A stretch of DNA of 64,000 nucleotides from Puccinia triticina (lineage: Eukaryota > Basidiomycota > Pucciniomycetes > Pucciniales > Pucciniaceae): positions 4,216,001-4,280,000 of the forward strand of contig NC_070562.1 of NCBI RefSeq assembly GCF_026914185.1. Reading direction: 5' to 3'. Positions 55,237 through 64,000 of the stretch are shown piece after piece (the stretch's first letter is position 1; each line of letters opens with the position of its first letter). The notes under the pieces were generated by a model that saw only the letters and a program-made list of their open reading frames with translations, was not told where the DNA came from and did not search any database. A program made the position numbers and the translations under genes.

Positions 55237-58200
55237 ATGGCAGACTCACTACCAGACCTCAAAGGTGAGCTAGCCAGCTATCCTGTGTTGGTTTTGAAGC
55301 TCAGCCTGACTGGTCGTTTGGCTCCCTCTCTCTCACTCAGAACTCGCCGCAGACCTTCCACTTCCTCCCAAAATCGAAAATGACATCCAAGAACTCGAGA
55401 CACATCTGTCGCGATACGTCGATGATGACCTGGATGATTTCGACCATTGGACGAAAATTAGGGATCTGGCCAGAGAGGTAGCTAATCAACTGAGGGACCG
55501 TGGGTAATTTCATTCTTGCTTCCTTATCTTCGTCCATCCTTTTCAGGATCACAAACTCACCATTAACACACCATGTCTGGAACGCGTAGTGAGATTTAGA
55601 CAGTCTGTCGGGTCAAAAACCAAAATATTTCCCTACATAATCAAAACGATCAATAAGGTCATTGCAAAAAGGCCGGCGGTCAAAGTAAACGAGATGCATT
55701 CACCTGTCATCTCAGTCACGCAGTTGCTCAGAATAGTCGGGAATCTGGTCCATACATCCGGTGATTACTTTTGACCAGTACCGCTCCATCAAGCCACAAA
55801 TCATGGGAAAAGACAATCATCCTAACGTTTTGGTTCTCATCTTTGATGCCATTTTTTTGGCTTGAATAGACGACAACCGTCACAAATGTCTCGATGCTGG
55901 TGGGGCACCTGCCATAAAATCTATGATCGACATGTTCGTGGATATGTCCCTGGTTGATGACGTATGCTACGAGGAAGAAATTAGAATTGCTCTGATTGTA
56001 GCCACCAATTTCAGTGTTGAGTTCCGTAGGTTCAATTCCCCAATCTCTCTCGAACCAACTGTTTTCTTAACTCACTTGATTTGATTGCGTAGAGCCTGCT
56101 CAAGATCTTCTAGCCGAACTTGGGCTGACAGCATCTTTATCGCGACTGATCGAGGTTCGTCTTCATGGGACAGGATTCTTGTCACATCAGTTCATTCCCC
56201 TCGTACTTCAACGCTCATGTTTCTTTTTTTTTTTTTTTTTTTTTTAAAAAAAATGACGATCCTTTGCCGACTGAAACAAGTATGCTTATTCTAAGCGGTT
56301 GGTCTGGATGTCGTTTCCTCTAATCCTACTCGATGAAATGATTGGAATGGGTAAGAGTTCATCTTCGAAAATATCGTATGCAGCTTACTGCTAACCGTAT
56401 GCTGATTTCCACTGCCGCACATATTGAACCTTCGGGTTTACAGAGGCAGGATGGAGTCGTGTTCCAGACACCTTGCTCTGTACATTAGCTCAAATGATCG
56501 TTTATTATGCCGCCCAGGCCGAACCAGATGACTCAGACCCACCGAAGGAAGAAAATCTCAACGTTCAAATAGTCGTGCTGGCCTCTCAGATTTTACAGAC
56601 GCTGGTAGAACATGCGACTTCAGGACGTTACACCTCATGGCTCTTTGTCACCGCCGATCCGGTATCATACTCGTTTTCAGATGACCCAGTAACACCGATG
56701 TGGCTCAGACTGGTGATGTTCTTGCGCTCGGCATACCGTGGAATCGAAGCTGCTCCAGGTACTTATCATGGAGAGATCAAATACAATCTCTACAGTATCA
56801 TCAAGATACAGATTATCCAAGCTTTAGTCTTAGCGATGGCACATGTTCAGGTCACGCCTGAGGCTAGACTAATGATGTATGACATCTTAGCTGAGTGGGT
56901 AAAGGAGGATACCATCCTAAGGAATCGAGTTGATTTGGTCATCATGTGCGGTCTTTGGCTCAGCAATCTAGCTTGTGATGGTGAGTCGAAGATCTCCATA
57001 AACTTGGCATCTACTATTGACATTCAAGATCAACTAATACATCGATCACAGAGGAGGCTTGCCGGGTTCTTGTGGAGGAGTATCAGATTTTGGAAACCCT
57101 GGTGAAGATTTTTGAAGTTTGGTCGCCGTCTAGGTTGGGACTACCGGAAGACGCCGCAGTATGCAAGGCTAAACCGGGACAGCAAGCCCAAGTTTTACAT
57201 GGGTGGTGTGGTCTAGCTAGGAACCTTGCAGTGCCAGGTAGGTTATCTCGATCTTGTTTGCATTGCGATGCAAGTGAAGAGGGTACCATAAAACTTACTC
57301 CCACTGTTTTTGCCTCCGGATTTTTTTTTCTGACAAAAGGTATTTACAAGGACAAGCTCGGTGAACTCGGAATGGTAGAATATGCTTTGGAGTGCTTGAG
57401 GCCCGAGTTTGATATTGTCGAGCCGTTGAGTGGCACAGCAGCAGCCTTGCTCCGGCATTTGTGTAAAAATAACTGCAAGTCACGCTTTGAATCAGTCTGC
57501 TCACTCCTCTGTAATTATCTTCTGTAATCAGCTGATGATTATCTATTGTGTGCTGTAGCTGGGAACGTGGTGCGAGTACTTGAATCGAATCGTGTTGATT
57601 GCATAGTTAACTTAGCTAAACGCATGGAGCAACCATTTTTAATTCTCGAAACCTCACGGCTATTGTCTGCATTAATCAACACCGCAGCTCAAGGCGAAAC
57701 CTCAAAATCGGAAAAGTTTGCTTCAGGTTGGATGGTCCTTTACTCAGAAACAACAGTCGATGCAATAGCTCGCTTTGCCTACTTTGCTATAATTTCTCAG
57801 CATTTCGTTCTGATTAACGAAGCCCTCATATCACTCACCCTTCTGGCCGTGAATCCTAGTCTGGGTAAGTGTGCAGCAGAAAAAACGTAACGACTGCCGC
57901 TCTCCATGCTCGACTGCTACTGACTAATTATGTGTGTAATATCCTACCAAAACAGTGCATTGCCTATGCAGCAGCCTCCTCAAAGTTCAAGGTGAAGGAC
58001 CATCGTCAGCATCGGTAGTTAATTCCGGTGATAGTGAACCAGTTGACCCCGACGATAAATTTCGCACGGCTTTAGCCGCTTTATTATGCCTTGCGATCCC
58101 AGTTGATACCAACGCAATCGAGGGTAGTAAAGAAGGTACCAAGAAAGGTCAAGACGAAACGGATGGTCAAGCGGGGGGAGGCGAAAAAACAAGCGGGTCA

Positions 58201-58554
58201 GAAAAAGAAGACGAAGACGAAGAGGAGCTACCAGAGGAAGCTAAAAAGTTAATCAAAGAGCTCCCTATCCAAATGAAACACAACTTGTTTGTTGCTTTGA
58301 CTTCACTTGGACAGCAAGCGATGAAAATCCCTCCTCAAACCGAAGACAAAGATAAAGGCGAATCGGATGTCAAACGAATCCAAGATATCTTGCTAAACCA
58401 TTACAAAACGTATCTTCCAAAAGAACCTCCCGCGTCCGATTCAACCCCACAGACTACAGAAAACTCTCTCGTTGTCCATCAAAACACCGATGATCTCCAT
58501 ATCCCCACTTCTTTTCTCGAGTTATTAGGAGTTTGGGGCGTCACAGTCACTTAA
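55237..58554 (+). CDS. Armadillo-repeat protein, SmgGDS/Rap1GDS1-like
   Basis: Eleven exons keep phase: 55237-55264, 55341-55477, 55547-55760, 55870-56025, 56093-56154, 56296-56350, 56444-56980, 57052-57237, 57340-57474, 57559-57864 and 57956-58554, 804 residues. It is all helical with ARM-like sections such as DNRHKCLDAGGAPAIKSMID, LVKIFEVWSPSRLGLPED and VQVLHGW-like CGLARNL. NLA and N-x-x-K-C-x-x-A-G-G patterns recall the Rap1 GTPase-GDP dissociation stimulator family, a chaperone-like GEF for small GTPases. An acidic insertion (EKEDEDEEELPEEAKK) lies near the C-terminus. The ninth intron begins GCAAGT (57,475), a GC-AG donor that alone keeps frame. The family assignment is by fold pattern, not specific motifs; it could be another ARM protein. 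Confidence 0.65.
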
Positions 58555-59437
58555 ATAACTTACCTCCTTCCCTTTTTTGTCACCAAATTTTCCGTCTAAC
58601 TAGCCGCAAGCAAGAAACTTGTTTTGTACATACCAGAAGAAACATACAGGAGTCCTCTTGCAAAACGAAAACACTCGGGCTGAGAGATACAGCCACGGCA
58701 TTCGGAAAAGGTGAATGAGTGTAGTCATAATCTGATGTGTATGTTTATATGAACTTGTATATCAAGAGGCATACCATGAGGGTTGATTATGAAGATATTC
58801 CAGTAATTGACCAATGTAGATGGCAAAGTGACGTTGGAAAGTGGTACCTATTAGGGCTTGGTTCACCCCTGTGATTCTTCATGTGGGTGGCGGGATAGCC
58901 TGCCCAAGGAACTTGCTATGATGATGGAAATTTGGGTCGAGGTTGGTGCCATGCTCTCAGAGCCTCCCCATGCAGGAGCCTCAATTGGCGCCGTCATGTA
59001 CACTCAAGAAACGGGTTCTTGCTCGTCCTTCTCGCGATGGCCCAAGTTAATTCGTTCTTCGATCAGGTACTAGGGTTGTTGTTGGACTCAATTGAAAAGT
59101 TTGGCTCCAGCCGAACATGGATTGATAGTACTTCGATAGAAACATGCAGTATTCCGAAGAATTCAACCACGGGCCAGGGCTCCCAGAGCACAAGATCTTG
59201 CCCGTACGAACTGCAGCTGGTATACCCCGAATCAGGGCATCAAACTAACGAATCTGAAACGTTGATGTGAGTACAAATTTCTTGAAACTTGTCTGAAGAC
59301 GAATGTGGATATGTACATATCCACCATGGCGCTTTCGGGGTTCTGCAGAATTGCATATGCAGCATGTTTGTTTGTATCTTCATTTGGTTCAGAAAGGTTA
59401 ATCTGAACCGACGGCTGAAAGCAACACCATCCATAAC
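58555..59437. other. Intergenic
   Basis: 3' flank of the ARM gene and promoter of the aldehyde dehydrogenase. A short frame at 58,858-59,073 lacks domains and is not called. Confidence 0.4.
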
Positions 59438-61842
59438 ATGGCTTCACAAAAGGCTGCCGGCAACGCAAAGGTAGCTATTACCAGCAGGGATCGTTCAGTC
59501 CAGCTCTGCACTGGACTATTCATCAACAACGAGTTCGTCGAAGGACATGGCGAGACTATCGTTTCTATCAACCCAGCTGATCAATCCACCCTCGCGGTTG
59601 TACACTCGGTCCGTTCACTATTTGCTTTACTTCCACTGTCCTTAAATCAATGGTTAAAGCTGACGGAGAACTCAGGCCTCGGTGGAAGATATAGATCAAG
59701 CTGTCAAGGCTGCCAGACACGCGGCAAATACAACATGGGGAACAAATACACCAGCTCCCGAGCGTGCCGCTCTGATGAATAAATTAGCAGACGTCTGCCA
59801 ATTTTATTCAAAGCAATGTCCGCTTTCTAATGTGGCTGACGTAGGCCTAACTTGAACTTCGTCTTCTTAATTGTTCAGATCATGGAAGCTCGGCTAGAAG
59901 ATCTCGCAGTTTTAGAAACCTTGGATTCTGGGAAAGGCATTACCTGGGCCCGTGGTGACATAACCGAGAGCATTAGTGCATTTAGGTATTATGCTGGTTT
60001 GGCATTTTCAGGAACTGACGGACAGGTCTTGGAGGGCTGTGATGCCACGGGGATTGCATTTACTCGTCAAGAGCCCTTAGGAGTGGTTGCACAAATTGTT
60101 CCATGGGTCAGTTAAATAACTCTCTCTTACATTTATAACAGTCTGACGCTGACGATATATGTATGTATGTACATATCGCTCACTTCTGGCGCGATTGACT
60201 CCGCAGAATTATCCAATCATGGTCAGTTGAAGAGGAAAGAAAGCGTATCCAGCCGATCTGGACACTAACACAGTGTCTTGTTAACCTTCATGATTTAAGA
60301 TGATGGCGTGGAAAGTTGCCCCGGCAATGGCAGCAGGTTGCGCAATCGTATTTAAGCCGGCCGAACTTACCCCCCTCGCGACGCTCTTGTTTTGTGAAAT
60401 GGTCCGTGATGCAGGCTATCCTGCCGGGGCTTTCAATTGCGTCAACTCGTACGGACCCGTAGGTGGCCATGCTCTCGCTTGCCACATGGATATCGATAAG
60501 ATCGCTTTTACCGGGAGCACAAATGTTGGAAAACAAATCGCTGTCCAGGCGGCCAGCAGTAACTTGAAAAAAGTTGGGTAAGTTAAGTAGTTTCGCAAGT
60601 TCTGTTTTACTGATTTTAAACCTTTGCTGATGTTTTCTCGGCATTCAAAACTCATGCACAAAGACTAGAGCTAGGCGGGAAAAGTCCGAATATTGGTAAG
60701 TCTCTATATTAGCAAATCGTAGCGCCACAGTATCACACCTCCAATCCGAGGTATACTTGTGAAACTGAGATAAGAAAACTCTGTGCATCAGTCCTTCCAT
60801 CTGCCAACATCGAGCAAACTGCAGCCTGGTGTTGTTTAGGTATCTTTGAAAATATGGTATGTCTTTGCGACTTGGTCACCTTTCTCCGAACATCCCGTTT
60901 TCAAACTAATGTCTTTGAGATCGCACTCAGGGCCAATCTTGCACAGCCGCTTCAAGAATTCTTGTACACTCTTCAATCTACGACCAGTTCTTGTCATCAT
61001 TTGTCAAGAAAGCCTCTAGTCACAAAGTCGGAGATCCATTTGATCCAGAAACCTACTCCGGACCTCAAATCTCAAAAGCCCATCTAGAACGAATCGATGG
61101 TTATGTCAAGAGCGGAGTCTCTGAAGGCGCTAAGATTGTATTAGGAGGAAACAAGGTAGAAAAAGTCAAAATGTTTAACGCCGAAGGCCAGTGGTTGGAG
61201 GGCGGAAACTTCTTTGAGCCAACCATTTTCGTTGACGCTAAACCATGGATGAAAATCGTTAAAGAAGAAATCGTGAGGATCCATCCCCACTCAAGTCATT
61301 GCCAGTCGACTCATCTTCTGATCTTCTGTTATCCCCAACACTTTGTCCACAGTTTGGTCCCGTTGCTATCGTGATGAAATTTGAGACAGTTGAAGAGGCG
61401 ATCAATATGGCCAACGATACGGAATATGGCCTGGCAGCTGGTGTTCACACTGAGAAGCAGGATGAAGTAGTCAGAGTTGGAGCTAAATTAAAGGCGGGGA
61501 CAGTCTGGTAAGTCTACGGACGAGAAATAGACACATTCTTCTCTAAAGAAGGATGAACTGAATGATCGCACTGCTCGTTCCGACAGGATCAACTCGTACG
61601 CATTTTGTCCAGTAAATGTACCTTTTGGTGGATACAAATCTAGCGGCTGGGGGCGTGAATTGGGCAAAAAGGGACTCGAAGAATACACCATCACCAAGGT
61701 AGATTCCAATGATGAATTCTCATTGAGACTGCCTATTTGAGCTGACAATCCCCTATCAATTGTCTCTTCTCAGAGTTATCAATGGAATTATGCTCAAAAG
61801 CTCAGCTGGCCATTCGATCTCGATGGGATTTCCAAGCTATAG
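59438..61842 (+). CDS. Aldehyde dehydrogenase, NAD(P)-dependent
   Basis: Oxidises aldehydes to acids. Eleven exons keep phase: 59438-59608, 59676-59792, 59879-60106, 60207-60221, 60300-60577, 60664-60695, 60792-60856, 60931-61272, 61353-61507, 61587-61698 and 61774-61842, 527 residues. The Rossmann half has VPW|NYPIM (active-site Asn at residue 173), [12 protein letters not shown] (cofactor Lys) and [11 protein letters not shown]; the catalytic Glu lies in [10 protein letters not shown] (residue 272) and the nucleophile Cys in GQSCTAASR (residue 306). [13 protein letters not shown] and [17 protein letters not shown] close the fold. Exon 4 is a 15-nt microexon coding NYPIM. The first 20 residues look cytosolic rather than a clear presequence. 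The substrate cannot be told from sequence. Confidence 0.93.
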
Positions 61843-63304
61843 GAAATCATTCCAGCTTCATCCAATTATGGATCCATTCCTCGAGATATTCTTGCACACT
61901 ACATTTCGATTCGAATCCCAGAAATTAAAACACGAACCAAGTTGGGTGGCCAAAGTTGACAGACTCGAGATTGAAAAAAAACAAAAGTTATGGGGTTTTC
62001 TGTCTTCTTGCCGGCTTGTCCGCCAGCCTGTTCTTATCTTCTTGTTATAATCTTGAAATTTTGCTCCGAAACTAACTATATATAAATACTTTTTGGCACA
62101 CGAAACGAGAAAATAAAAAATGAATTATTGAAAGATACATGTACCCAATTCTAATATTGTCCCCCTATCCTAACCCTTTATCATCCTACTCCTCACCTGC
62201 TTGTCAAGAAATTCGTACCACTTGATAGAACGTACTTTCTAGTCGCCCTCCTGGCATTTGTCAGCTCAAGACAGGCTAGCTAGCAGCTACTCCTTTTTCG
62301 GAGAGCTGGTGGGGCTGGCGCCCCTCGTCAAGCCAGCGGATAGAGCCCAGTGAGAGCCTGCGGCCCTCCAACCTTTGTCAATAACGATCCTTTCATGTTA
62401 GCGAGAGACTGGACATGACTGAAGGATTCCTTCCATGATCCATCATGCAGCAGATTTTTAAACCAAACATTCCGCTTGCCCTGGGGACGGGGCTGCAACA
62501 TCCCAGAATTGCAGAATCGGTGCAGCAGCCCCCAATTACACGTGCTGGAGCGTGCTTGGCTCCTCCTGCCTGCGGAGGACGAAACGAGCAAGAAACTTGA
62601 TGCTGCAGCGAGGATTCATGGCCGCCATCGAGGGCATCAGTCTCTACTCTCTTGGTTGTTCCGTCCTCCGGAGACAGGTCGGAGGCAGTGTTGACTGGAG
62701 GAGCCTCAGGCGCCGTAGCTGAGGTACATATGTAAGTGGAATTCCAAGTAGAGTATCGGTATAGAAACTTCATGATATGTAGCTACAAGTATGTGGGTAT
62801 AGATGTGTACCTCTGTAATTGCAACGCCTTCCTGAACATTTCCGGGCCACACTCAACAGGGTCGACGAATTGTTCTGCAAGCGAACACTAGAAAGTGAGG
62901 AGACAGCTATCGGGAGAGGTGGCGAGTTTTCTCTCCTGGCGTCATCCAAATCGCTTGTGGCGGCAGACGGCCCCCGGCGAGAATGGCAGCGTTTTATAGA
63001 TGTTGAATTTTGACTTAGGGTTGCATATGCAAAATGATCGGGTTGCGGTATATTGAATCGGGTAAGGCCGGGTATCCGTCGAGAGGAAGCCGGGATGTGG
63101 ATGAACGGATCGATTTTACGTAATCACAGCTCCGGACGATCTCAGGAACTGATGCACATATTCTGTATTTATAACCGAAGTCCCAGCACCAACTACCGCA
63201 ATCAACTAAAGTAAACGGCCCGGTAAATATAAACTCCGAAGGATCACTCGGCCCTCTTTAAAATACACCCCGAACCCCAGACCAAAGACAAACGAACAAC
63301 GAAC
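61843..63304. other. Intergenic, with a possible unresolved minus-strand gene
   Basis: Minus-strand frames at 62,773-62,393 and 62,591-62,328 overlap in different frames and might be exons of a small gene (ends VWFKNLLHDGSWKESFSH and LTKVGGPQALTGLYPLA), but no consistent splice solution was found. The last 100 bp hold CCGAAGGATCACTCGG and lead to the succinyl-CoA ligase start; a TATA-like GTAAATATAAACT is near 63,222. Confidence 0.35.
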
Positions 63305-64000
63305 ATGTATCGGTTTCCAGCCAGGCCTGCTTTGGCCAAATCTCTCAACCGGGTTAGTGAGTGTGATCAGTGAACTGGCTGTTCTCTCTCGAACGTATTC
63401 TTCCTTTCAGCAAAAGTCTCAATATGCCATATATCAAGATATCCAAGGGTGAGATCTGACCACTTTGCTGTTTACCGTTTCGCGACAACAGGCAATTCTC
63501 GGATCTAAAATTCAAACAAGGCAGCTATCTATTCATGAATACATGTCGATGGGCTTGTTGAACGAATATGGAATACCCACGCCGATTAGCAAAGCTGCAA
63601 AAACTCCACAAGAGGCGCACAAAATTGCCGAAAGTTTTGGTTAGTGGGGCGAAGCCAAAACTGAATAATCAGGGAAAGTTGACGTTTTGTGAATTGATAG
63701 GCAAGCCGATGGTAATTAAGGCTCAAGTCTTAGCGGGTGGTCGAGGAAAAGGTCACTTTGAAGGGAAAGATGGCCTCAAAGGAGGGGTGCAGATGGTCGA
63801 CACCCCGGAACAGGCGTTGCAGTATGCCAAACAAATGATCGGACACAAGCTCATCACCAAGCAAACCGGTGCCGCTGGCCGAATCTGTAATGCCGTTAGT
63901 CTTCTAAATTGTTCAAACCTGGACGAATTTGAGGTTGAACTTGCATGTGCTTGTCTATCAGGTCATGCTTGCCGAGAAACGCGAACCATCGCACGAATAC
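63305..64000 (+). CDS. LSC2: Succinyl-CoA ligase beta subunit, mitochondrial (5' part)
   Basis: Partial gene running off the end of the window. Exons: 63305-63352, 63411-63448, 63521-63639, 63701-63894 and 63962-64000, all in phase. The N-terminus [16 protein letters not shown] is a typical mitochondrial presequence. [20 protein letters not shown] starts the ATP-grasp domain; [20 protein letters not shown] then [20 protein letters not shown] form its nucleotide-binding lobe, and [20 protein letters not shown] the linker strand. The protein makes ATP or GTP from succinyl-CoA in the TCA cycle. About half to three quarters of the gene is missing beyond 64,000. Confidence 0.93.

Noticed and set aside
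58858..59270. Short frames before the aldehyde dehydrogenase
   Set aside because: No domain, no phase-consistent splicing, and they fall in the promoter region.
62328..62773. Overlapping minus-strand frames that might form a small gene
   Set aside because: Two frames in different phases with no splice solution that joins them; noted as unresolved, not called.
1..64000. tRNA and rRNA genes
   Set aside because: No cloverleaf with B-box GGTTCGAATCC-type sequence and no rRNA-like block was recognised by eye; a tRNAscan-SE run would settle this.

Overview
The window looks like nuclear DNA of a basidiomycete fungus, most likely a rust (Pucciniales). This is inferred from intron-dense housekeeping genes with short GT-AG introns (about 50-160 nt), fungal-type gene content, and very repeat-rich intergenic DNA. 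No single sequence proves the genus. GC content is mosaic: housekeeping genes at 0.3-7.3 kb are GC-rich, while repeats and two large secreted-protein genes are AT-rich.

Layout. 0.3-1.8 kb (-): mitochondrial tryptophanyl-tRNA synthetase, divergent from a WW-domain/Gly/His-rich protein (2.2-3.1 kb, +). A PXA-domain protein follows at 3.3-4.5 kb (+). 6.3-7.3 kb (-): U2 snRNP A' (Lea1). 8.2-10.0 kb (-): an AT-rich secreted-type ORF broken by one TGA. 11.4-13.8 kb (+): class I CPD photolyase. 14.7-20.8 kb: a full-length Tad-like non-LTR retrotransposon with a target-site duplication. 21.4-24.25 kb (+): a multi-exon orphan gene. 24.3-32 kb: a repeat block with foldback/MITE elements and a complete hAT-type DNA transposon (25,861-30,061) inserted in a local tandem repeat. 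32.5-33.9 kb (+): Vps74/GOLPH3. 34.75-35.58 kb (-): an E3-binding-domain mitochondrial protein, divergent from the splicing factor Yju2/Cwc16 (35.8-37.0 kb, +). 37-42 kb: MITEs and minisatellites. 42.15-44.04 kb (+): alpha/beta-hydrolase-like protein without the usual Ser. 46.3-50.8 kb (+): a 1371-residue predicted secreted protein with duplicated exons. 51-54.2 kb: repeats, including an inverted minisatellite. 55.2-58.55 kb (+): armadillo-type SmgGDS-like protein. 59.4-61.8 kb (+): NAD-dependent aldehyde dehydrogenase. 63.3-64.0 kb (+): 5' part of succinyl-CoA ligase beta, running off the end.

Functional themes. Several genes serve mitochondrial metabolism (TrpRS, E3-binding protein, succinyl-CoA ligase, possibly ALDH), two serve the spliceosome (Lea1, Yju2), one Golgi retention (Vps74) and one DNA repair (photolyase). 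They are not operons; the only likely coupling is through the bidirectional promoters at 1810-2187 and 35,582-35,787. Exon structures below were built by hand from open frames, splice dinucleotides and phase; every listed junction keeps the frame. The most novel-looking items are the two large lineage-specific secreted-type genes, the serine-less hydrolase, the lipoyl-less E3-binding protein and two GC-AG introns.
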